Both the position numbers and the translations under genes were made by a program. Of a DNA stretch of 64,000 nucleotides, positions 1-8,941 are shown one piece after another. The first letter of the stretch is position 1; each line of letters begins with the position of its first letter. The DNA lies in contig NZ_JANZNR010000001.1 of assembly GCF_025153525.1 (NCBI RefSeq), forward strand, positions 372,001 through 436,000, written 5' to 3'. Origin of the DNA: Psychroserpens sp. SPM9. GTDB lineage: Bacteria; Bacteroidota; Bacteroidia; Flavobacteriales; Flavobacteriaceae. Under the pieces are notes generated by a model. The model was not told the origin of the DNA and made no database searches. It worked only from the letters and a program-made list of their open reading frames with translations.

Positions 1-1038
1 TTTGAAGATGTACATTCAAAAATTGAATATGAGCTAACGCAATCCCTTGGTGAAGTTGGCAAAAAAATCCATACAGCACGTTCCAGAAACGATCAGGTTC
101 TGGTAGCGCTTCACTTGTACTACAAAGACAATTTAAATGAGATTCACCAAAAAACCAAAACACTTTTTGACACACTTCTTAGTTTAGCAGACACACATAA
201 AAAGGCTTTACTTCCAGGATATACGCATTTGCAGGTTGCCATGCCGTCTTCTTTTGGGCTATGGTTTTCGGCTTATGCTGAGCTATTGATTGATGATGTT
301 TATTTATTAAATGCAGCCTTAAAAACGGTAGATCAAAATCCGTTAGGCTCTGCTGCTGGCTATGGAAGTTCATTTCCTATTGACAGACAATTGACCACAG
401 AAACATTAGATTTTTCAACCTTAAAATACAATGTAGTTGCAGCACAATTGAGCAGAGGAAAAAGCGAACGAACACTAGCTTTAGCTCTGGGAAGTTTATG
501 CAATACGATGGCGCGCTTTGCTATGGATATTTGCTTGTATAACAGTCAAAATTTCGGTTTCATAGCATTTCCAGATGAATTAACGACAGGCAGTAGCATC
601 ATGCCTCATAAAAAGAATCCTGATGTGTTTGAACTCATTAGAGGGAAAGCTAACAAAATTCAAGCTTTACATCATGAAATGCTATTAATCACTAACAATT
701 TACCAAGTGGTTACCACAGAGATTTTCAGTTGCTGAAAGAAAATACCATTAAAGCTATTGAAGATGTGAAAGACTTATTAGACATTTTTAATTATGCCAT
801 TCAGCAAGTAATTATAAAAGACATCGATTTAAATGATTCCAAATACCAGTACTTATTCACTGTAGATAATATCAACACCTTAGTAGTTCAAGGTATGCCG
901 TTTAGAGAAGCCTATCAAAAAATTGGAAGTGAGGTTGAAAATGGCACTTATAAGCCTGACACCTCCAAACAACATACCCATATGGGTAGTATGGGCCATT
1001 TATGTTTGGATGAAATTAAAAGGAAATTTCCAGAATAA
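1..1038 (+). CDS. argH: Argininosuccinate lyase, C-terminal part (5' end outside window)
   Basis: Last step of arginine synthesis: argininosuccinate is split to arginine and fumarate in the cytoplasm. The reading frame is already open at base 1; roughly the first 80 residues of a normal lyase (about 425-460 aa) are missing. About 345 codons are visible. HTARSRNDQV, typical of ArgH, is encoded near bases 70-102, and the fumarase/lyase superfamily signature GSSIMPHKKNP lies near bases 588-620. The frame ends in TAA and is followed at once by a bidirectional terminator. The TTG at 115 is internal and is not the start. Confidence 0.96.
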   Translation, partial: FEDVHSKIEYELTQSLGEVGKKIHTARSRNDQVLVALHLYYKDNLNEIHQKTKTLFDTLLSLADTHKKALLPGYTHLQVAMPSSFGLWFSAYAELLIDDVYLLNAALKTVDQNPLGSAAGYGSSFPIDRQLTTETLDFSTLKYNVVAAQLSRGKSERTLALALGSLCNTMARFAMDICLYNSQNFGFIAFPDELTTGSSIMPHKKNPDVFELIRGKANKIQALHHEMLLITNNLPSGYHRDFQLLKENTIKAIEDVKDLLDIFNYAIQQVIIKDIDLNDSKYQYLFTVDNINTLVVQGMPFREAYQKIGSEVENGTYKPDTSKQHTHMGSMGHLCLDEIKRKFPE

Positions 1039-1052
1039 ATACCTCTTAAAAC

Positions 1053-1081
1053 AAAAAGCATCTTTAAATAAGATGCTTTTT
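1053..1081. terminator. Bidirectional terminator between argH and gltD
   Basis: Perfect 12-bp inverted repeat AAAAAGCATCTT / AAGATGCTTTTT with a 5-nt loop. It has A and T tracts on both sides, so it can stop transcripts from argH (+) and from the convergent gltBD operon (-). Confidence 0.85.
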
Positions 1082-1134
1082 GTTTGCACTAGAATAAATT
1101 CCTTAACCCTAAAACTAGTGACTTCCCTTAAAGT

Positions 1135-2601
1135 TTAAATTCGTGGCAAATCATTGTCATCTTTTAATGGCAAAGTAGATTCTCCCATTAAATAAGCATC
1201 AACGTGATGTGCTGCTTGTCGTCCTTCAGAAATAGCCCAAACAATGAGTGATTGACCACGACGCATATCTCCAGCGGCAAAAATTCCAGGTATATTAGTC
1301 TTATAATCTTTGGTTGAAGCTTCAATATTAGTTCTAAAATCCATTTGCAAACCAAACTGTTCAGCTAATGTTTTTTCGGCACCTGTAAAACCGAGTGCCA
1401 ATAGCGCTAAATCACATTTCCATTCTTTTTCTGAACCTTCAATTTCTTTAAGCTGAGGACGCTCACCTTGTTTAAATATCCATTCGACTTCAACCGTTTT
1501 TAATGCTTTTAAATTTCCTTTATCATCGCCTAAAAATTCTTTAGTTGAAATACTAAAAAAACGCTCCACACCTTCTTGATGCGATGTAGTGGTCTTTAGT
1601 TTCATGGGCCAATACGGCCAGGGTTGATGTGCTGGTCGCCCTTCTGAAGGTTTGTTTAGAATTTCAAAATTAGTAACCGATGTTGCACCATGACGGTTAG
1701 AAGTTCCAATACAATCACTTCCTGTATCACCTCCACCAATTACAATAACATCTTTTCCTTTTGCTGAAATAACATCCTTAAAATCAACCAAACCATCTAC
1801 ATACTGGTTATTGAGTTTTAAAAAATCCATGGCTTGTGTCACTCCTTTTAAATCGGATCCAGGAATAGGAATATGTCGTCTAACCGTAGCGCCTCCGCAT
1901 AAGACCACAGCATCAAAGGTCTCTTTAATTAGATTTGCTTCGGTGTTAACTCCAACATGTGCATTTGTTTTAAACACAATACCTTCGTCTTCCAACACTT
2001 TTATACGTCTATCAATCACGTGTTTTTCCATTTTAAAATCTGGAATTCCGTAACGTAATAAGCCGCCTACTTTTTCATCGCGTTCAAAGACAACAACCGA
2101 ATGCCCTGCCCTATTTAATTGTTGCGCAGCTGCTAATCCTGCTGGTCCAGAACCGATAACTGCTACTGTCTTTTCGGTTCTCACTTTAGGTGGTTTTGCT
2201 GTAATCCAACCTTCTTTAAAGGCGGTTTCAACAATATTTTTTTCGATATTTTCTATAGTTACCGGATCTTCATTTATACCCAAAACACAAGCTTCTTCGC
2301 ATGGTGCGGGACATAAACGTCCGGTAAATTCTGGAAAGTTGTTCGTTTTATGTAAAATTTCGGCAGCTTCCTTCCATTTACCCTTATAGACTTTATCATT
2401 AAAATCTGGAATTAAATTCCCAAGCGGACAACCACTATGGCAAAAAGGAATTCCGCAATCCATACAACGTGCCCCTTGGTTTTTAAGTTTATCTTCTTTT
2501 AACGGAACTGTAAACTCTTTATAATTTTTAATCCGTTTTTTTGGCTCAACATAACTTTCGTCTTGGCGCTCATACTCTAAAAATCCTGTTATCTTTCCCA
2601 T
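1135..2601 (-). CDS. gltD: Glutamate synthase (NADPH) small subunit
   Basis: Small (beta) subunit of GOGAT. It passes electrons from NAD(P)H through FAD and Fe-S centres to the large subunit for glutamine + 2-oxoglutarate to glutamate. At 488 aa it has normal length. Visible features are N-terminal Fe-S cysteines (C46, C49, C54, C58 and C97, C101, C105), the FAD motif VAVIGSGPAG at about residues 146-154, and a second dinucleotide motif VIVIGGGDTGSD near residue 290. It lies 3 bp downstream of gltB on the same strand, so the two are surely one operon. Confidence 0.97.
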   Translation of the reverse strand: MGKITGFLEYERQDESYVEPKKRIKNYKEFTVPLKEDKLKNQGARCMDCGIPFCHSGCPLGNLIPDFNDKVYKGKWKEAAEILHKTNNFPEFTGRLCPAPCEEACVLGINEDPVTIENIEKNIVETAFKEGWITAKPPKVRTEKTVAVIGSGPAGLAAAQQLNRAGHSVVVFERDEKVGGLLRYGIPDFKMEKHVIDRRIKVLEDEGIVFKTNAHVGVNTEANLIKETFDAVVLCGGATVRRHIPIPGSDLKGVTQAMDFLKLNNQYVDGLVDFKDVISAKGKDVIVIGGGDTGSDCIGTSNRHGATSVTNFEILNKPSEGRPAHQPWPYWPMKLKTTTSHQEGVERFFSISTKEFLGDDKGNLKALKTVEVEWIFKQGERPQLKEIEGSEKEWKCDLALLALGFTGAEKTLAEQFGLQMDFRTNIEASTKDYKTNIPGIFAAGDMRRGQSLIVWAISEGRQAAHHVDAYLMGESTLPLKDDNDLPRI

Positions 2602-2604
2602 AAT

Positions 2605-5600
2605 TTACGCTAATTCTAATTCTTCTTGTTCTAATCTTAATAAAGCTTGCTTGTATTCTTCTGGTAATACTTTTTTAAACTTCGGAAGGTTATTTTTCCA
2701 ATCCTCTAAAAGGCGTTTGGCTAACGGACTTCCCGTTGCGTTGAAATGATTTTCAACCAGCTGTTCTAATTGCAACTGATCTTCAACCTGAGTTACTGGA
2801 TCGATATTTAAATCTTCTGAATTACAGAAGGATTTAAACGTGTTGTTTTCATCTAAAACATAAGCAATACCACCACTCATTCCTGCTCCAAAATTTCGAC
2901 CAACACTTCCGAGGATCACAGCAACTCCACCTGTCATATATTCACAACCATGGTCTCCAATACCTTCAACAACAGCTTTCGCACCTGAGTTTCTTACACA
3001 AAAACGCTCTCCAGCTTTTCCGTTGATATAAACCTCACCTGCCGTTGCACCATATAAGGTTACGTTTCCAGTAATAATATTGGCTTCAGGAACAATTGTA
3101 CTTTCTTCAGGAACTTTAATAATCAATGTGCCACCAGATAAGCCTTTTCCTAGATAATCGTTGGTATTTCCATGAACAGTCATGCTCACTCCTTTGGTCG
3201 TAAATGCCCCAAAACTTTGTCCGGCAGAACCTTTAAAATCAATATTAATTGTATGATCTGGTAGGCCCTGAGCGCCATAAATTTTAGATATTTCATTACT
3301 TACAATCGCTCCAACAGCTCTATCTATATTGGTAATTGGCAATTCTAAATGCGTTTGTTGCCTTCTGAATAAGGCTTGATGCGCTTGCTTGATAATTTTA
3401 AAATCTAAATGGGTTTCGAGGTTATGATTTTGTGTTTCTGTATTGTATAACTTAACATCTTCAGCCACTTCTACTTTATGTAAAATAGGTGTCAAATCGA
3501 TACCTGAAGCTTTGTAGTGTTCTATGGCTTTATTGCGATTTAATTTTTGAACCTGACCAACCATTTCATTAATAGTTCTAAATCCGAGTTTAGCCATAAT
3601 CTCTCGCAATTCTTGGGCTACGAAATACATGTAGTTCACGACGTGTTCTGGTTTTCCTTTGAATTTTTTACGTAATTCTGGGTTTTGAGTGGCAATACCT
3701 ACAGGGCAAGTATTTAAGTGACAAACCCGCATCATAATACAACCAGAAGCTACTAAAGGCGCTGTTGCAAATCCGAATTCTTCCGCACCAAGCAAACAAG
3801 CTATAGCCACATCACGTCCCGTTTTTAATTGTCCGTCACACTCCAAAACAATACGATTTCTAAGATCGTTCATCACTAAAGTTTGTTGTGCTTCGGCGAT
3901 ACCAAGTTCCCAAGGTAAACCCGCGTGTCGTAAAGATGTTAAAGGAGACGCTCCTGTTCCTCCATCAAAACCTGAAATTAAAACCACATCGGCTTTAGCT
4001 TTGGCAACACCAGCGGCAACGGTTCCTACGCCAACTTCAGAAACAAGCTTGACATTAATTCGTGCTTCTCTATTGGCCGATTTTACATCATATATAAGTT
4101 GGGATAAATCTTCGATTGAATAAATATCATGATGTGGTGGCGGAGAAATTAAGCCCACATAAGGTGTCGAATTTCTGGTTTTAGCAATCTCAGGATTCAC
4201 TTTAGCACCTGGCAATTGTCCGCCTTCTCCTGGTTTCGCTCCTTGAGCAATTTTAATTTGAATTTCATTGGCACTCGTTAAATAGTTTGAGGTCACACCA
4301 AAACGACCGGAAGCGACTTGCTTTATTGCCGAATTACGCCAATCGCCTTGAGAGCTTTTATAGAAACGCTCTTGGTCTTCACCTCCTTCACCAGAATTTG
4401 ATTTACCACCAATCCTGTTCATTGCAACAGCTAGATTCTCATGAGCCTCTTTACTTATCGAACCATAAGACATTGCTCCGGTTTTAAATCGCTTAACGAT
4501 TTCGGTCCAAGGCTCTACTTCATCTAATGGAATAGGATCAAATTGATCAAACTCAAACAAGCCTCGTATGGTCATTAAATTTTTGGATTGGTTATTAACC
4601 AACTCAGAATATTCTTTAAAAGTTGCCGCTTTATTCGTACGTACAGATTCCTGAAGTTTAGCCACAGTAAGTGGATTAAACATGTGTTTTTCTTGTCCGC
4701 GACGCCATCGATAATCACCTCCAATTTCAATGTCTACATTTGTATCATTAGTCTGAAAAGCCTTTTTATGACGTTTTACAATCTCTTGTTCGATTTCTCT
4801 TAAGCCAATCCCTTGAATACGTGTTGGCGTATTGGGGAAGTACTTTTCAACCGTTGCTGTATTAATACCAATACATTCGAATAATTGTGAGCCTCTATAG
4901 GAGTTAAGTGTCGAAATTCCGATTTTATTCATCACTTTAAGAATCCCTTTTCCTATAGCTTTGTTATAATTTTTAATCGCTGTGAGATATTCTAAATCGG
5001 TAACATCTTTATTATTAATTTGTTCCTGTACAATTTCGTTAACGATATACGGATTTACAGCACTGGCACCAAACCCAAATAATAATGCAAAATGATGTAC
5101 TTCACGAGGTTCGGCAGACTCGATAATAAGACTAATTTTAGAGCGCTTTTTTAATTTATGCAAAGCATGATTAAGGTATGAACATGCTAAAAGCGCTGGA
5201 ATTGGCGCATGATTTTCATCGACATACCTATCAGAAAGAATAATGATATTTGCACCATCGTCAATAGCTTTTGAAGCTTTAGTCACTAAGTTATCGAGCG
5301 CGACTTCAAGTTCGTTCAAACCTCGATTAACTTCATATAACATTGAAATAGATTTGACCTTAAAATCGGGATTGACATCATAATTTCTAATTTTATCTAA
5401 ATCGTGTTTAGAAATAACCGGATTTTGGATTTTCAGTTTCTTGCAATGTGCTGCATTGATATCAAATAAATTGACATCACTTCCTAAAGTTAGGCTTATA
5501 TCGGTTATCAATTCTTCGCGAATTCCATCTAATGGCGGATTAGTAACCTGAGCGAATAATTGCTTGAAATAGTTATAGATTAATTGCGGACGTTCTGATA

Positions 5601-7104
5601 AAATAGCAATTGGAGCATCACTTCCCATGGACCCGATGGGCTCTTTCCCTAATTGCGCCATAGGTCTGATGATGGTATTTAAATCTTCTTGGGTGTAACC
5701 AAAAACGATTTCACGCTTTTTTAGTTCTATTTCATCATACTGAATTGGTCCTTTTTTTGCTGAAATATCACGTAAATGAACTAAATTTTCATCCAGCCAT
5801 TGTCGATAAGGATGTCTAGAAGCGATTTCTTCTTTTATTTCTTCGTCATTGACAATTCGGCCTTCATTCATATCAACCAAGAACATTTTTCCAGGTTCCA
5901 AACGGCCGTGATATTCTACATTTTCTGGCTTAATATCGACCACACCTGTTTCTGAAGACATGATGACATTTCCTTTTTTAGTCACTGTATATCGCGACGG
6001 ACGCAATCCGTTTCTATCTAAAACAGCTCCAATATAATTACCATCAGTAAACGGAATAGAAGCGGGTCCATCCCAAGGCTCCATCAAACATGAATTATAT
6101 TCGTAGAATGCTTTTTTAGCATCCGACATATCTGGATTTTTCTCCCAAGCTTCAGGCACTAACATCATCATAGCTTCTGGAAGTGAGCGACCAGACATCA
6201 ATAGTAATTCAACAACCATATCTAAGGTAGCAGAATCAGATTTTCCTTTTAGTATCGTAGGAATAATTTTTTTGATATCGTCACCAAAGGCCTCACTTTT
6301 CATAATTTCTTCCCTAGAAAACATTCGAGACACATTTCCTCTTAAAGTATTGATTTCACCATTATGACAGATGTATCTAAATGGTTGTGCCAAATCCCAG
6401 GTTGGAAATGTATTGGTAGAAAAACGTTGGTGCACTAAGGCTAAACGCGTGTCTAATGCCGAATTGAACAAATCGAGATAGTATTCGTTGATATGCTCAG
6501 GTTTTAAAAGCCCTTTAAAGATGATAATCTTTGTAGACAAACTAGGGACGTAAAAGAATTTAGATTCTGACAATTTAGAATCGTAGATCGTATGTTCTGC
6601 TATTTTACGAGCAGCAAACAATTTTAGGTTAAAGTCTTTATCGGATTGGTTCGCATCAGATTTACCAATAAAAATTTGCTTTACAAATGGCTCAGTTTGT
6701 TTCGCAATCTCTCCAAGTATAGCACTATTAACTGGCACATCTCTCCAGCCTATTAATTTCAAACCTTGATTTTGAATTTCATGTTCAAAAACATCAATAC
6801 AAAATTGACGCTGGTTATCTTTTTTAGGAAGAAACACATTGCTCACAGCATATTCGCCAGCTTGTGGCAATTCAAAATCGCAAAATATCTTAAAAAACTT
6901 ATGAGGAATATCGATTAAAATACCGGCACCATCACCAGTCACACCATCAGAACTTACAGCACCACGATGCTCGAGTTTAACTAAAATTTCTAGCGCTTTA
7001 TGAATGATATCATTAGAACGTTTACCCGTTAAACTACAAATAAATCCAGCACCACAATTATCGTGTTCAAATTCTGGCAAATAAAGTCCTTGTTTCTTCA
7101 GCAT
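2605..7104 (-). CDS. gltB: Glutamate synthase large subunit
   Basis: Large (alpha) subunit of GOGAT, 1499 aa. The order is N-terminal glutamine amidotransferase (catalytic Cys17 in DNCGAGF, normally exposed by removal of a short propeptide), central domain, FMN-binding synthase domain (about residues 830-1190) and C-terminal GXGXG beta-helix. The 3Fe-4S cysteines are present as CIMMRVCHLNTC. It is the first gene of gltBD and faces away from the porin/P-II/amt operon, so ammonium uptake and assimilation sit back to back and share a control region. Confidence 0.97.
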   Translation of the reverse strand: MLKKQGLYLPEFEHDNCGAGFICSLTGKRSNDIIHKALEILVKLEHRGAVSSDGVTGDGAGILIDIPHKFFKIFCDFELPQAGEYAVSNVFLPKKDNQRQFCIDVFEHEIQNQGLKLIGWRDVPVNSAILGEIAKQTEPFVKQIFIGKSDANQSDKDFNLKLFAARKIAEHTIYDSKLSESKFFYVPSLSTKIIIFKGLLKPEHINEYYLDLFNSALDTRLALVHQRFSTNTFPTWDLAQPFRYICHNGEINTLRGNVSRMFSREEIMKSEAFGDDIKKIIPTILKGKSDSATLDMVVELLLMSGRSLPEAMMMLVPEAWEKNPDMSDAKKAFYEYNSCLMEPWDGPASIPFTDGNYIGAVLDRNGLRPSRYTVTKKGNVIMSSETGVVDIKPENVEYHGRLEPGKMFLVDMNEGRIVNDEEIKEEIASRHPYRQWLDENLVHLRDISAKKGPIQYDEIELKKREIVFGYTQEDLNTIIRPMAQLGKEPIGSMGSDAPIAILSERPQLIYNYFKQLFAQVTNPPLDGIREELITDISLTLGSDVNLFDINAAHCKKLKIQNPVISKHDLDKIRNYDVNPDFKVKSISMLYEVNRGLNELEVALDNLVTKASKAIDDGANIIILSDRYVDENHAPIPALLACSYLNHALHKLKKRSKISLIIESAEPREVHHFALLFGFGASAVNPYIVNEIVQEQINNKDVTDLEYLTAIKNYNKAIGKGILKVMNKIGISTLNSYRGSQLFECIGINTATVEKYFPNTPTRIQGIGLREIEQEIVKRHKKAFQTNDTNVDIEIGGDYRWRRGQEKHMFNPLTVAKLQESVRTNKAATFKEYSELVNNQSKNLMTIRGLFEFDQFDPIPLDEVEPWTEIVKRFKTGAMSYGSISKEAHENLAVAMNRIGGKSNSGEGGEDQERFYKSSQGDWRNSAIKQVASGRFGVTSNYLTSANEIQIKIAQGAKPGEGGQLPGAKVNPEIAKTRNSTPYVGLISPPPHHDIYSIEDLSQLIYDVKSANREARINVKLVSEVGVGTVAAGVAKAKADVVLISGFDGGTGASPLTSLRHAGLPWELGIAEAQQTLVMNDLRNRIVLECDGQLKTGRDVAIACLLGAEEFGFATAPLVASGCIMMRVCHLNTCPVGIATQNPELRKKFKGKPEHVVNYMYFVAQELREIMAKLGFRTINEMVGQVQKLNRNKAIEHYKASGIDLTPILHKVEVAEDVKLYNTETQNHNLETHLDFKIIKQAHQALFRRQQTHLELPITNIDRAVGAIVSNEISKIYGAQGLPDHTINIDFKGSAGQSFGAFTTKGVSMTVHGNTNDYLGKGLSGGTLIIKVPEESTIVPEANIITGNVTLYGATAGEVYINGKAGERFCVRNSGAKAVVEGIGDHGCEYMTGGVAVILGSVGRNFGAGMSGGIAYVLDENNTFKSFCNSEDLNIDPVTQVEDQLQLEQLVENHFNATGSPLAKRLLEDWKNNLPKFKKVLPEEYKQALLRLEQEELELA

Positions 7105-7256
7105 ATCTCAGAGAATTTAAAGGTTTTTTCAACCCTTGTTAAACAACTAATATATACCCTAGAGCCCAATAAAAAAAAAAGCAGAATCACTTTTCTCGAA
7201 TTCACAAAACACCTCTGTTTAATTACAATATTTACAATTTAATTGTCTTTTAACTG

Positions 7257-7285
7257 CAAAATTACTAATGAAAAAAATTCAACAA
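7257..7285 (-). promoter_or_regulatory. Candidate gltB promoter (flavobacterial type)
   Basis: On the minus strand TAATTTTG (7257-7264) matches the flavobacterial -7 consensus TAnnTTTG exactly. A TTG (7283-7285) lies 18 bp upstream in the -33 position. This would give a leader of about 150 nt before gltB. The motif is short and the region AT-rich, so a chance match is possible. Confidence 0.4.
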
Positions 7286-7300
7286 AAATCAACTTTTATT

Positions 7301-7316
7301 GCGAAAACGTTTTCGC
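7301..7316. promoter_or_regulatory. 16-bp perfect palindrome, probable operator
   Basis: GCGAAAACGTTTTCGC is a perfect palindrome just upstream of the candidate gltB -33 element. The central AACGTT and outer GCG/CGC look like a LacI-family type operator. No regulator gene lies next to it, so the binding protein is unknown. Confidence 0.5.
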
Positions 7317-7421
7317 TATTTAAGAAATATTGAATATTAAATAAAAATTTAACCGCTTTTGCAACATTTCGTCGAAATGACGATTATCAATTTTACAAAA
7401 TAATCACTTTAAAATATTTTT

Positions 7422-7498
7422 ACCCCTAAATTTTAGGGGGTTAAAATTTCAAATTCATAAAAATAAAATATTAAACCCCTTTTTTGTAAGGGTTAAAA
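7422..7498 (+). promoter_or_regulatory. Two repeated palindromic elements upstream of the porin-P-II-amt operon
   Basis: Element 1 (7422-7446) contains CCCCTAAA-T-TTTAGGGG, an 8-bp inverted repeat. Element 2 (7475-7498) has the looser form ACCCCT-N9-GGG. Both end in TTAAAA. Starts are 53 bp apart, about five helical turns, which suits a regulator binding twice on one DNA face. A weak promoter (TTG at 7484-7486, TAGATTTA at 7510-7517) overlaps element 2. The nitrogen-control role is inferred from the genes downstream. Confidence 0.45.
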
Positions 7499-7546
7499 AT
7501 GTTTTTATATAGATTTATCGCTTTCAAACTATAAATTTTAACTTAT

Positions 7547-8584
7547 ATGAAACATTTAATTACCCTCACTGTATTGCTTACACCAATACTATTTTTTGCC
7601 CAAGAAAGCTCAGAAGACACATCTGATAAAAAATTCTCCATATCGGGAAGTGTTGATGCCTATTTTAGAACCAATCTTACAGGACCCAATGAAGCCTTTG
7701 AAGATGGCGACGATACCTATTTTTTAAATCCGGGAACGTCCTTTGCAAATAGAAGCGGGTTTAGCTTAGGCATGGCAAACGCTATCATTTCTTATGAAGG
7801 CAGTAAAGTAGGCTTTGTTGCAGACCTTGTATTTGGACCTAGAGGTGAAGATGCTGTTTTCTTATCAATGGGCTCCAGCAATATAGTTAACCAATTATAC
7901 ATGTACTATAATGTGAGTGACAAGTTAACACTAACCTTAGGAAACTTCAATACGTTTTTAGGCTATGAGGTGATTTCTCCTACAGCTAATTTCAATTACA
8001 GTACTTCTTATATGTTTTCTAACGGACCATTCTCACATACAGGTCTGAAGGCAGACATTACTTTATCTGATGATTTTTCTTTAATGCTTGCTATAATGAA
8101 TAGTACAGATTTTACTGAAATCAATCTTGACGGAAGCTATACTGCAGGCGTACAGTTAGGTTATAAAAATCAATTCTTGAATTTTGTCTACGGAAATCAA
8201 ACCGGAAATAGCGAACCTACATTTCAAGTGGACTATACGGGCGGAACAGATTTAAGTGACAGCTTTTTTCTAGGAATAAATGCAACATACAACGATACAG
8301 ACGGCAGCGGCTTTTATGGCGCAGCGCTTTACCCACAATACACTTTATCTGAAAAACTTGCTTTAGGATTAAGAGGTGAATATTTTGGTTTTCATCAGGA
8401 AGATTTTGACGACAACACCGTTTTTGCAGCCACATTATCTGCCAATTATAAGGTTGACGATTTAACCATCATTCCTGAAATAAGACTCGATAGCTGGAAT
8501 GAAGAATTTTATTTTGACAACGATTTAGAGTCGACTAAAAGCTTAGCATCTTTTCTCGTTGCAGCAGTATATCAATTTAACTAA
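7547..8584 (+). CDS. Outer-membrane beta-barrel protein (BBP2-like porin) linked to ammonium transport
   Basis: 345 aa with a clear signal peptide, cut after about residue 19 (MKHLITLTVLLTPILFFAQ). After that come alternating hydrophobic and polar strands rich in aromatic and Gly residues, ending in the aromatic terminus VYQFN typical of outer-membrane barrels. It resembles the putative BBP2-type porins of Bacteroidetes. It is first in a tight operon, 13 bp before P-II and then amt, which suggests an outer-membrane entry channel for ammonium or another small nitrogen source. Substrate not shown by sequence. Confidence 0.8.
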   Translation: MKHLITLTVLLTPILFFAQESSEDTSDKKFSISGSVDAYFRTNLTGPNEAFEDGDDTYFLNPGTSFANRSGFSLGMANAIISYEGSKVGFVADLVFGPRGEDAVFLSMGSSNIVNQLYMYYNVSDKLTLTLGNFNTFLGYEVISPTANFNYSTSYMFSNGPFSHTGLKADITLSDDFSLMLAIMNSTDFTEINLDGSYTAGVQLGYKNQFLNFVYGNQTGNSEPTFQVDYTGGTDLSDSFFLGINATYNDTDGSGFYGAALYPQYTLSEKLALGLRGEYFGFHQEDFDDNTVFAATLSANYKVDDLTIIPEIRLDSWNEEFYFDNDLESTKSLASFLVAAVYQFN

Positions 8585-8597
8585 CACTAAATACATT

Positions 8598-8936
8598 ATG
8601 AAAAAAGTTGAAGCAATCATTCGGAAATCAAAATTTTCCGCAGTAAAAAAAGCATTACACGAAGTAGGTGTGAACTTTTTCTCCTATTGGGATGTTACAG
8701 GATTGGGTAACGAAAAAGAAGGCCATGTCTACAGAGGTGTTTCTTATAGCACAAGCGATATTCAACGTCGCTACCTCTCAATTGTAGTGAACGATGATTT
8801 TGAAGACGTCACTATAAAAGCCATTCTTGAAGCAGGCTCAACTGGAGATGTTGGCGATGGAAAAATATTCGTCTCGACCATAGAAGAGGTATACAGAATA
8901 CGAACTGGAGAAAAAGGAGGAAACACTTTAAAATAA
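8598..8936 (+). CDS. glnB: P-II family nitrogen regulatory protein
   Basis: 112-aa trimeric signal protein that reads 2-oxoglutarate and ATP/ADP and binds Amt. The ATG at 8598 was chosen because MKKVEAIIRKSKF is the standard P-II start; an upstream in-frame codon at 8559 lies inside the porin gene. The C-terminal signature TGDVGDGKIFV and RIRTGE are intact. The T-loop reads EGHVYRGVSY, about two residues shorter than in E. coli GlnB, yet keeps a Tyr (Y50) at the usual modification position. Five bp separate it from amt, as in most glnK-amt pairs, so glnK is an equally fair name. Confidence 0.95.
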   Translation: MKKVEAIIRKSKFSAVKKALHEVGVNFFSYWDVTGLGNEKEGHVYRGVSYSTSDIQRRYLSIVVNDDFEDVTIKAILEAGSTGDVGDGKIFVSTIEEVYRIRTGEKGGNTLK

Positions 8937-8941
8937 GACAC

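Larger units (their letters stand above)
7105..7546. other. 442-bp divergent control region between gltB and the porin-P-II-amt operon
   Basis: No convincing coding frame. The stretch is very AT-rich and holds a candidate gltB promoter, a perfect 16-bp palindrome and two similar palindromic elements on the amt side, listed separately. No clear sigma-54 -24/-12 pair was seen by eye. Confidence 0.7.

Noticed and set aside
923-1138. Small frame across the argH end and its terminator
   Set aside because: It runs through argH in another frame and through the terminator hairpin; no ribosome binding site or protein-like composition.
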